NCBI RefSeq assembly: GCF_050268245.1
Contig: NZ_JBNNGK010000008.1
Coordinates: 1 to 64,000, forward strand
Direction of reading: 5' to 3'
Origin: JBNNGK01 sp050268245
Lineage (GTDB): Bacteria > Pseudomonadota > Gammaproteobacteria > Enterobacterales > Enterobacteriaceae
DNA length: 64,000 nucleotides
The notes under the pieces are model-generated. The model saw nothing but the letters and a program-made list of their open reading frames with translations. It had not been told where the DNA came from and did not search any database. This document shows positions 42,613 to 51,114 of this stretch, in pieces. A program made the translations under genes and the position numbers. Numbering within the stretch: the stretch's first letter is position 1; each line of letters opens with the position of its first letter.

Positions 42613-42850
42613 TTATCCTGAATGGCGCACTGCCGTTTGCCGGGGCGATACCCCTTCGCCGTTGCGCGGGTATCAGATAGCGTACTGTCTTGGTCAGTTA
42701 AACCGTTAAGCTGTGCTTATCCTCCTCGCTATAGGGCATTTTCACGCGCTAAGAGCGTGATGGCGCGGCTGTCATTATGCGAAGGTAATCGGATAAATAT
42801 GAAATAAATCAATAAATTATTGGCTTTTTATCGTAAAAACCCCCTTGTAT

Positions 42851-42869
42851 GATAAAGATAATAATTATC
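42851..42869. promoter_or_regulatory. Fur box of the siderophore receptor
   Basis: GATAAAGATAATAATTATC matches the 19-bp Fur consensus GATAATGATAATCATTATC at 17 positions. It lies 133 bp before the receptor start, so an AT-rich leader of about 100 bases follows. Confidence 0.88.
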
Positions 42870-43001
42870 ATTGTTATTTGCTTTATCATTAATCTATTTT
42901 ATCCACACCGTGCACCAATAACCTCTGTGATAGGGCAGCCAGCGATGCTGCCTCAGCTTCTTTGCGGTGTGCTTTTAATAGCCTCTATAGGGATTACAGC
43001 T

Positions 43002-45119
43002 ATGTACCGGATTTCTCCTGCCAAGCATTCATCTATTTTTTGTGTTTTCGCGCTGTTTTTGCCGTTGAGCTCGGTAGCGGAAGAGACCGTAGTGGTCACA
43101 GCAAAACCGGCCGATACGGCGAATTCCGCCACGCAGGGCTACACGGCGACAACCAGCCAGGGAGCCACTAAAACTGATACGCCGCTGATATTAACCGGGC
43201 AATCCGTCTCGGTTATTACACGCCAGCAAATGACCGACCAAAATGCGCTCACCGTTAACGATGCGCTCAAATATACACCTGGCGTCTTTACTAATTTTGC
43301 TGGAGGCGCTACGCGTTACGATACTATTGCGTTACGTGGTTTCCACGGCGGTGATGTGAATAACACCTTTCTTGATGGCCTGCGTTTGTTAAGTGACAGC
43401 GGTAGCTACAATGCGTTACAGGTGGATCCTTGGTTTTTGGAACGTATTGACGTTATCAAGGGGCCCGCGTCAGTGATGTACGGCCAAAGCATCCCCGGAG
43501 GTCTAGTGGCGCTAACCAGCAAACAACCGAGATTCGCCTATGAAGGGCACATTAATATGATGGGCGGCAATCATAATACTCGGGGTGGCGCTTTTGACGT
43601 TACCGGACCGTTATCCGAACAGTGGGCTTATCGCTTGACGGGGATGACTCGTAGCAGTGACACTCAGTATGCTCACCAACGTGAGGAACGTTATGCTATT
43701 TCGCCGTCGTTATTGTGGCAACCGAGCGAGAATACCTCGTTGTTAATGAAAGCCTATTTGCAAAAAGATCCTTCAGGTGGGTATCACAGCGCGGTGCCTG
43801 CCGACGGCAGCCTGTATTCCACTCAGGGCGATAAACTTGGGCATGGATTTTTTGATGGGGACAGTGGCCATAACGTTTTCAAGCGTTGGGAACAGATATA
43901 TAGCTATGCATTTTCGCACAGTTTCAATGATGTCTGGACTTTCCGTCAAAACGGCAGTTACACCCATTCCAATGTGGAATTGGAACAAGTTTATCAGATC
44001 GGCTGGCGGGACAATCGCAACATGTTGCACCGTTATTACAGTGGTTCCAGTACCTCGTTGGATGCCTATGCGGTTGATACTCAGTTGGAGGCCGAATTTG
44101 TCACTGGCATGCTGGAGCATAAATTCATGCTTGGGCTGGATTATCAACGCTTCCGTAATAACCTATGGGATGAAAAGGCAAATGCCAGCGACCTAAACCC
44201 TTTTACCGGTGTGGCGTTACAGCCGGTGATCAGCAATCTGGTGCACACTGATTTACAGCGACGCTATGAACAAACCGGTCTTTATCTGCAGGACGAAATT
44301 AACCTTAACCAATGGTATCTCAACCTGTCAGGACGCTATGACCGGCTGGAAAGTCGTAATATCAACCTGACAGCGGGCACTGTCGATGCACGCAATGACC
44401 ACCATTTCAGCGGTCGAGCGTCTTTATTGTACAGTTTTGATAATGGGTTATCGCCGTATGCGAGCTACAGCTCCGCTATTACTCCGGAGGCGCTGGCAGA
44501 TCAAGATGGGCATATGCTTAAGCCGAGTACCAGCCAACAATATGAAATAGGGCTAAAATATCAGCCGCCGGGCGGTTCATCACTCTATAGCGTGGCACTG
44601 TACGATTTGACACAAAAGGATGTGGCGAACCGGGTGATACAACAAAGTTTTTATGTACCGGCAGGAAAGGTGCATTCGCAGGGCATTGAATTGGAAGCGC
44701 GCAGCAAATTGACCGACCGCCTGAGTTTGGTTGCGGGATATACCTATAATCGCGTGAAGTTCAAAGATGTGGTAGATGGCAACAAGGGTAATACACCGTA
44801 TCTGGCTCCGGAACAAATGGCTGCGTTGTGGGGGCAATATGATGCTGGATATGGCATTAATGTTGGAGCCGGTATGCGTTATATGGGTAAACAATGGGCT
44901 GATAACGAAAATACCCTGAGAATACCTTCGGCCACTCTATTGGATGCGTCTGTGCGAATGAAAATGGACCAGATTTGGCCCTCGCTAAAAGGCGCTTATG
45001 TTCAGCTTAACGTCAATAATCTGACGGATAGGAAATACGTTGCTGCGTGTTATGGCAAGGGCTACTGCTATTGGGGACAAACGCGTAGTATTGTGGCGAC
45101 CCTCGGCTATGATTTTTAA
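43002..45119 (+). CDS. TonB-dependent siderophore receptor (FoxA/FhuA type)
   Basis: Outer-membrane receptor that imports a ferric siderophore with TonB energy. The ATG at 43002 is chosen because it opens a normal signal peptide cleaved near SSVA-EE (residue 26); the same frame is open further upstream but there overlaps the Fur box. The 705-residue precursor has a TonB box (EETVVVTA, 27-34), a plug (about 45-165, DALKYTPGVF, IDVIKGPASVMYGQSIPGG) and a 22-strand barrel ending in Phe. The paired cysteines in ACYGKGYCYWGQTR near the end recall ferrioxamine B and ferrichrome receptors. Exact ligand uncertain. Iron-repressed through the Fur box. Confidence 0.92.
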   Translation: MYRISPAKHSSIFCVFALFLPLSSVAEETVVVTAKPADTANSATQGYTATTSQGATKTDTPLILTGQSVSVITRQQMTDQNALTVNDALKYTPGVFTNFAGGATRYDTIALRGFHGGDVNNTFLDGLRLLSDSGSYNALQVDPWFLERIDVIKGPASVMYGQSIPGGLVALTSKQPRFAYEGHINMMGGNHNTRGGAFDVTGPLSEQWAYRLTGMTRSSDTQYAHQREERYAISPSLLWQPSENTSLLMKAYLQKDPSGGYHSAVPADGSLYSTQGDKLGHGFFDGDSGHNVFKRWEQIYSYAFSHSFNDVWTFRQNGSYTHSNVELEQVYQIGWRDNRNMLHRYYSGSSTSLDAYAVDTQLEAEFVTGMLEHKFMLGLDYQRFRNNLWDEKANASDLNPFTGVALQPVISNLVHTDLQRRYEQTGLYLQDEINLNQWYLNLSGRYDRLESRNINLTAGTVDARNDHHFSGRASLLYSFDNGLSPYASYSSAITPEALADQDGHMLKPSTSQQYEIGLKYQPPGGSSLYSVALYDLTQKDVANRVIQQSFYVPAGKVHSQGIELEARSKLTDRLSLVAGYTYNRVKFKDVVDGNKGNTPYLAPEQMAALWGQYDAGYGINVGAGMRYMGKQWADNENTLRIPSATLLDASVRMKMDQIWPSLKGAYVQLNVNNLTDRKYVAACYGKGYCYWGQTRSIVATLGYDF

Positions 45120-45137
45120 TTATATCAGTTGACTGAT

Positions 45138-45170
45138 ACCCCGATGACTATCGGGGTTGTTATTTTGTTT
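45138..45170 (+). terminator. Siderophore receptor terminator
   Basis: Perfect 8-bp stem ACCCCGAT (45138-45145) / ATCGGGGT (45150-45157) followed by TGTTATTTTGTTT. The T-run reaches the stop codon of the convergent toxin gene. Confidence 0.9.
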
Positions 45171-45345
45171 AGAACAGAGAGAATAATAATACCACTGGTA
45201 GACTTAATGGCCAGGTTAGGCCGATGGTAATCGCACTGAGGCAACGAATTCTAACGGTATCTCGACTGACCAGATAGGTAAAAACCATAGAAAATAAAAG
45301 GCCAAATAAATAAAAATATTGTGTTGCAACCCACAGCGACGACAT
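45169..45345 (-). CDS. GhoT/OrtT-family membrane toxin
   Basis: A 58-residue membrane protein with two hydrophobic helices (about 9-26 and 39-57). The second half, RIRCLSAITIGLTWPLSLP then VVLLFSLF, closely follows the C-termini of E. coli GhoT and OrtT (...LSAFLVGxTWPMSxPVALLFSLF). Those proteins depolarise the inner membrane and slow growth. GhoT is neutralised by the RNase antitoxin GhoS; OrtT is an orphan induced under stress. No ghoS-like ORF is found upstream within 340 bp, so it resembles OrtT. Convergent with the siderophore receptor. The ribosome site (GGAATGGG) is weak. Confidence 0.82.
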   Translation of the reverse strand: MSSLWVATQYFYLFGLLFSMVFTYLVSRDTVRIRCLSAITIGLTWPLSLPVVLLFSLF

Positions 45346-45705
45346 GAACCCATTCCAATTTTATTTCAGGCCCACATTCTAGGCGCTTAGCGTGCTTGAT
45401 TCAATGCTTAGCTGACGATAACTATTACGTTGGGTTGTAGAGGTGGGGCATTTTACATTGTTTGCTACACGGCAGTATTAATGGTAAATCATACTTACTG
45501 ATATTGTGCATTGTAACGTGGGCGTTACAGTTGGCATGGTGTTTTGTTTTGTCCATGATGTTGATTGTGCTGGTTTATTTTTTTAATCGAGACTGCTTGC
45601 TCACTTACCGATCTAATGTAAAGCATGCTTAATATTAGAGACTATACTCAATGGTGCTGGCCTTTTGCCAGATAACTGACAGTGGTGCTAATAAGGAGCT
45701 ACAGC
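45346..45705. promoter_or_regulatory. Control region between toxin and membrane-protein gene
   Basis: 360 bp without a gene. It holds the inverted repeat TGTAACGTGGGCGTTACA (45512-45529; TyrR-like spacing of TGTAA-N8-TTACA arms), a palindrome AAGCATGCTT within CTAAT/ATTAG arms near 45614-45638, and a sigma-S-type -10 CTATACT at 45642-45648 about 57 bp before the next start codon. Confidence 0.5.
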
Positions 45706-46731
45706 ATGGAAATAACCAACGATTCGCGCGCAGTAAAAAAAGTATCATGGGGAAGTATTATCGGTGGGGTAATTACCGTACTGGCAATCTCACTATTATT
45801 GTCCACACTTGGCACTAGCTTAGGTTTTGCCATTGTCGATCCGATGTCAGACGATCCAATCAATGGCGCAGGTATGACGGTCGTCATTTGGTCGGCGATC
45901 TCCATTATTATCAGTTTGGCTGCTGGGGCATTTGTTGCCGGCCATTTAGCGGGTAATGAGGGGGGAATCCACGGTTTTCTGGTATGGGCGACGGCGCTGA
46001 TTGTCGCTGCGGTGTTAGGCAGTGTGGTATTGGGTGGCACCATTAAGGCGACCGGTAATGCGCTGGGGTCGATTGCTTCTGCAACCGGTAGCGTGATTTC
46101 CGGCGCCGGTTCTGCTGTTGGCGGCGGCCTTAAAGGGCTGACGAACCTGGGGCAAGACGCATTTGATGATCTGAGTTTGGATACCAAACTACAACCTGAA
46201 AAGTTAGATGACCAGGTCATTGCGGCGTTACGCAAAAGTAATATTGAATCTTTGCAACCAGAATATATGCAAAAGCAGTTAGACAGTGCCAAAACCGAAA
46301 TTGTGGAAGCGATAAAACAAGTTGCAATGAACCCGGATAATAGCGACACGATCATTCAGGGTTTGACGGCTAAATTGAAGGAGCGTGGTGCGTCTATCAC
46401 TCAGGATGTTGACCGTGATAGCCTGACCAAAGCGCTGGCCGATAATACGAACATGACTTCGGACGAAGTGAATAAAATGGTCGATAATCTGCTGACCAAG
46501 AAAGAGGAAACGGCTCAGGTTGTTAACCAGCGTTTGGATGATATTCAGGTGAGGATCGAGCAAGCGAAACAACACTATGCGCAACTGAAACAAAAGGCGC
46601 GTGAGCAGGCCGCCGCAGCGACAGACGTGGTGGCACGTGCGGCGATGTGGTCATTCTTTGCCTTATTCGTGGGGGCTGTTATCAGCGCACTGGCGGGGTT
46701 GTGGGGGGTGAAAAGCTGCCGTCGTCAGTAG
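45706..46731 (+). CDS. Multi-helix membrane protein of unknown function
   Basis: A 341-residue protein; the ATG follows AAGGAGCTACAGC. Three N-terminal helices (about 16-42, 58-84, 88-110) are rich in Gly, Ala and Ser. A long polar, probably helical middle (about 150-305, many Lys, Glu, Gln) follows, and a last helix lies near 312-334. The layout suggests an inner-membrane protein with a large coiled-coil-like domain. I know no defined function. The sigma-S-like promoter upstream and the YqaE gene downstream suggest a stress role, but that is inference. Confidence 0.7.
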   Translation: MEITNDSRAVKKVSWGSIIGGVITVLAISLLLSTLGTSLGFAIVDPMSDDPINGAGMTVVIWSAISIIISLAAGAFVAGHLAGNEGGIHGFLVWATALIVAAVLGSVVLGGTIKATGNALGSIASATGSVISGAGSAVGGGLKGLTNLGQDAFDDLSLDTKLQPEKLDDQVIAALRKSNIESLQPEYMQKQLDSAKTEIVEAIKQVAMNPDNSDTIIQGLTAKLKERGASITQDVDRDSLTKALADNTNMTSDEVNKMVDNLLTKKEETAQVVNQRLDDIQVRIEQAKQHYAQLKQKAREQAAAATDVVARAAMWSFFALFVGAVISALAGLWGVKSCRRQ

Positions 46732-46762
46732 TGGTGCAAGAACGCTGATTGAAATGCGACAC

Positions 46763-46790
46763 AAAACTCCGGATTGTTGTCGGAGTTTTT
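46763..46790 (+). terminator. Terminator after the 341-aa membrane protein
   Basis: 9-bp stem AAAACTCCG (46763-46771) / CGGAGTTTT (46781-46789) with the T-run in the 3' arm. Confidence 0.85.
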
Positions 46791-46916
46791 ATGGTTTAAC
46801 GTCGTGTACTCTGCATTCAATCAGTGAATTCCCGCAGAGATAACATCGATATCTGTTTAAAGGTATTAATGGGTTCTAATAAGTCGATCGTTCAATAAGT
46901 CAGTTAAGGAGAAATG

Positions 46917-47078
46917 ATGAGTTTTTGGCGTATTGTATTTACCATCATACTGCCACCGTTGGGCGTGCTGTTGGACAAAGGGATCGGTGGGGCGTTTATC
47001 CTTAATATCATCCTGACATTGTTAGGCTATTTCCCGGGGCTGATTCATGCCTTCTGGATACAAACAAAACAAGCGTAA
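46917..47078 (+). CDS. yqaE: YqaE/Pmp3 family membrane peptide
   Basis: A 53-residue, two-helix membrane protein of the UPF0057/Pmp3 family, found in bacteria, fungi and plants and induced by salt, cold or stationary phase. It reads SFWRIVFTIILPPLGVLLDK...NIILTLLGYFPGLIHAFWIQ, close to E. coli YqaE (52 residues). AAGGAG lies five bases before the chosen ATG; an ATG one codon earlier is too close to the ribosome site. It has its own terminator and stands 185 bp after the unknown membrane protein. Confidence 0.93.
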   Translation: MSFWRIVFTIILPPLGVLLDKGIGGAFILNIILTLLGYFPGLIHAFWIQTKQA

Positions 47079-47097
47079 GATTATTATTGCTTTTTAC

Positions 47098-47131
47098 ACC
47101 CCGGCCATTGCGTGCCGGGGTTTTGCATTTT
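47098..47131 (+). terminator. yqaE terminator
   Basis: 8-bp stem ACCCCGGC (47098-47105) / GCCGGGGT (47114-47121) followed by TTTGCATTTT. Confidence 0.85.
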
Positions 47132-47230
47132 AAGGAAGGCCGCGGACAGAACGGCTTCAATACATTAGGCGTACAGTACGCTACATTGCAGTAAGGCCGA
47201 AGTTAAATTTTCAGGAGTAGGCATTGTGGG

Positions 47231-47256
47231 AAAAAAACCGGCCAAGGTGGCCGGTT
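47231..47256 (-). terminator. yeaH terminator
   Basis: Perfect 9-bp stem AACCGGCCA (47236-47244) / TGGCCGGTT (47248-47256), loop AGG, followed on the minus strand by a T-run (47231-47235). Confidence 0.9.
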
Positions 47257-47273
47257 GACGCCAAGCCGTAAGA

Positions 47274-48545
47274 CTAGGCGGTTTGGGTACGAAACAACTC
47301 GCGAAAAACAGGATAAATATCATCAGGTTCACGTATATGCTGCATGGCGAAATTATCGAACTTGGTCTGCAAATCCTCATATTCGCGCCACAGTGTTTGG
47401 TGAGCACGGCGGGTGATTTCGATATAACTGTAGTAGCGCACCATAGGCAGCAGCTTTTTGGCTAACAGTTCGTGGCACAGTGGTGAATCATCAGCCCAGT
47501 TATCACCATCCGATGCCTGGGCCGCGTAAATGTTCCATTGCGCCGGGTTATAGCGTTCCTCTACCACGTCATGCATCAGTTTTAGCGCACTGGAAACAAT
47601 GGTGCCGCCCGTTTCCTGCGAGTAGAAGAACTCTTGTTCATCCACTTCTTTTGCCTGCGTATGATGGCGGATATAAACGACATCGACATTTTTATACGTC
47701 CGGCTTAGGAAGAGATAGAGCAGAATATAAAAACGTTTGGCCATGTCTTTAGTGGCTTGATCCATTGAGCCGGAAACATCCATTAAGCAGAACATTACGG
47801 CTTGGCTGGAAGGCTCAGGGCGACGTTCATAGTTTTTATAACGTAGGTCAAAGGTGTCGATAAAGGGAACGCGTTTGATTTTTTGCCGTAGCTCTGCGAT
47901 GTCCTTACGCAACCGCTCCTCTTCGAGCAATTGTGCTGGCTCTGAGTTTTCCAGCGCGGTTAATTGTTGTTCCAATTGTGCTAACTCACGCCGTTTGCCT
48001 GCCGTCATCGCAGTACGACGTGCCAGTGAATTCTGGAGTGAGCGTACCACGCTGATATTGGCAGGTACGCCGTTGGCGGTATATCCCGCACGGTGTGTTT
48101 TAAACTCGGTTAATTGTTTGTATTGATTTTTCTTAAGATTCGGCAACGCCAAATCCTCAAACAAAAGATCGAGATACTCATCCTTCGATATCTGAAAGAT
48201 GAATTCATCCTGGCCTTCACCATCCTGGCTGGCCTGGCCTTGGTCACTGCCGCCGCCGCCGCCGCCTCCTTGCGGCCGTTCAACCCGGTCATTCTGCACA
48301 AAATGATCGTTGCCGGGATGAACGCGATGGCGAGTGCCGCCACGGCCTTGGTGAAACATCGGTTCGTTAATATCGTCAGTCGGGATCGAGACCGATTCGC
48401 CACTGTCGATATCGGTTACCGAGCGCTTGTTGATGGCTTCGGCAATCGACTGTTTTATTTGCGACTTATAGCGGCGTAAGAAGCGTTGGCGGTTCACCAT
48501 GCTCTTGTTTTTACCGTTAAGCCGTCGATCAATGAAATAAGCCAT
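47274..48545 (-). CDS. yeaH: VWA-domain protein YeaH (UPF0229)
   Basis: Cytosolic partner of the kinase YeaG/PrkA in the nitrogen-starvation and stress response; molecular role unknown. The ATG at 48545 is preferred (GGGGGA just upstream; product begins MAYFIDRRLNGKNKS as in E. coli). The 423-residue protein has a glycine-rich linker near residue 100 (RPQGGGGGGG) and a C-terminal von Willebrand A-type domain with MIDAS motif DVSGSMD. It follows prkA with 187 bp between, where a large inverted repeat lies. A terminator ends the operon. Confidence 0.95.
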   Translation of the reverse strand: MAYFIDRRLNGKNKSMVNRQRFLRRYKSQIKQSIAEAINKRSVTDIDSGESVSIPTDDINEPMFHQGRGGTRHRVHPGNDHFVQNDRVERPQGGGGGGGSDQGQASQDGEGQDEFIFQISKDEYLDLLFEDLALPNLKKNQYKQLTEFKTHRAGYTANGVPANISVVRSLQNSLARRTAMTAGKRRELAQLEQQLTALENSEPAQLLEEERLRKDIAELRQKIKRVPFIDTFDLRYKNYERRPEPSSQAVMFCLMDVSGSMDQATKDMAKRFYILLYLFLSRTYKNVDVVYIRHHTQAKEVDEQEFFYSQETGGTIVSSALKLMHDVVEERYNPAQWNIYAAQASDGDNWADDSPLCHELLAKKLLPMVRYYSYIEITRRAHQTLWREYEDLQTKFDNFAMQHIREPDDIYPVFRELFRTQTA

Positions 48546-48590
48546 AGTTCCCCCAAACGACGTTGCCAACTATCATGCCCGTTATCACTC

Positions 48591-48674
48591 ACGCCGTAGT
48601 GTGGTAGGTAGCGAGAGATGCCCCCATTTACCGGTTGGTCGATATAACTGGGGGCATCGTGCTCGTTACGGCGT
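48591..48674. repeat. Two-tier inverted repeat between prkA and yeaH
   Basis: Outer arms ACGCCGTA (48591-48598) / TACGGCGT (48667-48674) enclose a partly paired zone and inner arms GATGCCCCCA (48617-48626) / TGGGGGCATC (48649-48658). The 84-bp structure lies inside the prkA-yeaH transcript and could block RNA decay, cut yeaH expression, or be a small dispersed element. Confidence 0.65.
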
Positions 48675-48732
48675 CACTAAAACGCGATGCAAAATCCTTT
48701 GAGCATGCTTTTTATGACGTCAACGTCCTTCA

Positions 48733-50667
48733 TTAGGACGATTTTCTCACCCGCAGATACCATTCACACAGCAGGCGTACCTGCTTGCGGGTGTACCCTT
48801 TTTCCATCATGCGATCGACAAAGTCGTCATGTTTCTTTTGCTCATCCGTTGAGGTTTTAGCATTGAACGAAATAACCGGCAGCAACTCTTCGGTGTTTGA
48901 GAACATTTTTTTCTCAATCACGGTACGTAATTTCTCGTAACTGGTCCAATTAGGATTGCGGCCGTTGTTATTAGCACGGGCACGCAGCACAAAATTGACG
49001 ATTTCGTTGCGGAAGTCTTTCGGGTTGCTGATACCCGCCGGTTTTTCGATTTTTTCCAGTTCGGCATTCAGGGATTCACGGTCAAACAGCTGACCGGTAT
49101 CGGGATCGCGATATTCTTGATCCTGGATCCAGAAGTCGGCATAAGTTACATAGCGGTCAAAAATGTTTTGCCCATATTCAGAGTAAGATTCCAGATAGGC
49201 TGTCTGAATCTCTTTACCGATAAACTCGGCATATTTCGGGATTAAATAACCTTTAAGGTGTTCTAAATACTTTTCAGCCAGATCTTGCGGGAACTGTTCG
49301 CGTTCGATCTGTTGTTCCAGAACATAGAATAAATGCACGGGGTTCGCGGCCACTTCGGTGTGGTCGAAGTTGAATACCCGAGAGAGGATTTTAAAGGCGA
49401 AACGGGTAGAAAGACCGTTCATTCCTTCATCAACCCCAGCATAGTCGCGATACTCTTGATACGACTTAGCCTTCGGATCGGTGTCTTTCAGGCTTTCGCC
49501 ATCGTACACCCGCATTTTTGAGTAGGTGCTGGAGTTTTCGGGTTCTTTTAGCCGTGACAACACGGCAAAGCGAGCCAATGTCTCCAGCGTACCTGGCGCG
49601 CAGGGCGCATGTGTCAATTCACTATGGTCGAGCAGCTTATCGTAGATCTTGATCTCTTCCGACACCCGCAGGCAGTAAGGCACCTTGACGATATAAACAC
49701 GGTCAAGGAAGGCCTCGTTATTCTTATTATTACGGAACGTCACCCATTCCGATTCGTTTGAGTGCGCCAATATAATGCCGTTGAATGGCAGGGCAGAAAT
49801 ACCTTCGGTTCCGTTGTAGTTACCTTCTTGGGTGGCCGTGAGCAGTGGATGCAACACCTTGATGGGCGCTTTAAACATCTCGACAAACTCCATTATCCCT
49901 TGGTTGGCTCGGCATAATGCGCCGGAATAGCCGTAGGCATCAGGATCGTTTTGCGCGTGGTTTTCCAACTTACGAATATCCACCTTACCAACCAGCGCTG
50001 AGATATCTTGGTTGTTCTCATCACCGGGCTCTGTTTTGGCAATGGCTATCTGTTCCAGTATAGAAGGGCGAACTTTAACTACTTTGAACTTGGTGATATC
50101 GCCACCAAACTCATGCAGACGTTTCGCTGCCCACGGCGACATGATCGTGCCGAGGTAGCGGCGCGGAATGTTGTACTCTTTTTCCAGAATATTGGCGTCT
50201 TCTTGCGGATTAAACAGGCACAGCGGATGGTCATTGACCGGGCTACGCTCGCCGTTTGCACTCAACGTATAGATAGGCACCAGTTGCATCAAGGCCTTCA
50301 GCCGTTCGGCCAGCGATGATTTACCGCCGCCTACCGGACCCAGTAAATAAAGAATTTGTTTCTTTTCTTCGAGTCCTTGAGCGGCATGTTTGAGATAAGA
50401 GACAATCTGTTCGATTGCCTCCTCCATGCCGTAAAATTCCTCGAAAGCCGGATAGCGTGCGATGACGCGGTTGGAGAACAAGCGGGACATGCGTGACTCA
50501 AGCGCGGTGTCGACCATGACCGGCTCACCGATAGCCATGAGCAGACGTTCTGCGGCGTTGGCGTAGGCACTGCGATCCTGCTGGCAAATGGTAAGAAACT
50601 CCTGCAGTGTGAACTCTTCGTCCTTGGCAGCTTCATAGCGCTGGCGATAGTGGTCAAATATGTTCAT
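48733..50667 (-). CDS. prkA: PrkA-family serine protein kinase YeaG
   Basis: Protein kinase/AAA-type protein involved in the response to nitrogen starvation and stationary-phase survival. The ATG at 50667 gives 644 residues, exactly the E. coli length, and near-identical sequence (MNIFDHYRQRYEAAKDEEF). Walker A LLGPVGGGKSS is in the N-terminal AAA domain; the C-terminal PrkA kinase domain ends VRLLCEWYLRVRKSS. Upstream lies a sigma-54 promoter, matching the NtrC/RpoN control known for E. coli yeaGH. First gene of the prkA-yeaH operon. Confidence 0.96.
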   Translation of the reverse strand: MNIFDHYRQRYEAAKDEEFTLQEFLTICQQDRSAYANAAERLLMAIGEPVMVDTALESRMSRLFSNRVIARYPAFEEFYGMEEAIEQIVSYLKHAAQGLEEKKQILYLLGPVGGGKSSLAERLKALMQLVPIYTLSANGERSPVNDHPLCLFNPQEDANILEKEYNIPRRYLGTIMSPWAAKRLHEFGGDITKFKVVKVRPSILEQIAIAKTEPGDENNQDISALVGKVDIRKLENHAQNDPDAYGYSGALCRANQGIMEFVEMFKAPIKVLHPLLTATQEGNYNGTEGISALPFNGIILAHSNESEWVTFRNNKNNEAFLDRVYIVKVPYCLRVSEEIKIYDKLLDHSELTHAPCAPGTLETLARFAVLSRLKEPENSSTYSKMRVYDGESLKDTDPKAKSYQEYRDYAGVDEGMNGLSTRFAFKILSRVFNFDHTEVAANPVHLFYVLEQQIEREQFPQDLAEKYLEHLKGYLIPKYAEFIGKEIQTAYLESYSEYGQNIFDRYVTYADFWIQDQEYRDPDTGQLFDRESLNAELEKIEKPAGISNPKDFRNEIVNFVLRARANNNGRNPNWTSYEKLRTVIEKKMFSNTEELLPVISFNAKTSTDEQKKHDDFVDRMMEKGYTRKQVRLLCEWYLRVRKSS

Positions 50668-50758
50668 AGCGATGCCCGTCCTTTCGTTATTAGCACAGGG
50701 TAAAGGGAGTGGTTTATCGTGTTCTGGCTCCCGAAAGAAGAAGTTAATATCTGAGTAC

Positions 50759-50774
50759 AGCAACTCGTATGCCA
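50759..50774 (-). promoter_or_regulatory. Sigma-54 promoter of prkA-yeaH
   Basis: On the minus strand TGGCATACGAGTTGCT fits the sigma-54 consensus TGGCAC-N5-TTGCW, with GG-N10-GC spacing. It lies about 92 bp before the prkA start codon. It also argues against the longer in-frame start at 50775, which would overlap it. Confidence 0.8.
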
Positions 50775-50775
50775 A

Positions 50776-51114
50776 CTTGGTGCGCTTATTATCGCGAGTT
50801 GCGCTGTATTGCTACTGCCCTCAGGATAAATTCACCTTCTGTTTTAAGCTTAGTTGGCATAATGAAAAATTTCCTGTTAGCGAAAAAGGTTTTTTTAAGT
50901 CATATCAATGACTCAGTTATTATAAGGTTTGAAGGTAAGTCTTGCTGGGTCTGGGCTGTGGGGTGAAACATCACGATACTGACATCATTTATACATATTT
51001 CAGAATTAACGTGATGGATCTTGCTAAATTTTGAATGTAAATTTTAAGCGCGTCAGTAAAATTTCGCATAAGCTATCGCCGCTATTAACCCTGTAATTTA
51101 TGGAAAAAGACCCA
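50776..51114. other. AT-rich gap between prkA promoter and mipA
   Basis: About 340 bp without a recognisable gene. An enhancer for the sigma-54 promoter and the mipA promoter should lie here, but I see no site clear enough to name. Confidence 0.4.

Noticed and set aside
42622..42807. 61-codon ORF before the siderophore receptor
   Set aside because: No ribosome site, no family resemblance and unusual composition; treated as non-coding control DNA.
42849..43001. 51-codon in-frame N-terminal extension of the siderophore receptor
   Set aside because: It begins inside the Fur box and would put two hydrophobic stretches before a normal signal peptide; the ATG at 43002 is better.
45699..46355. 218-codon ORF antisense to the 341-aa membrane protein
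   Set aside because: The plus-strand frame has a strong ribosome site, plausible membrane helices and a terminator; the antisense frame has none.
34611..47273. Accessory region considered as a genomic island or prophage
   Set aside because: No integrase, attachment repeats, tRNA target or phage structural genes are seen; a single phage-like exonuclease is not enough.
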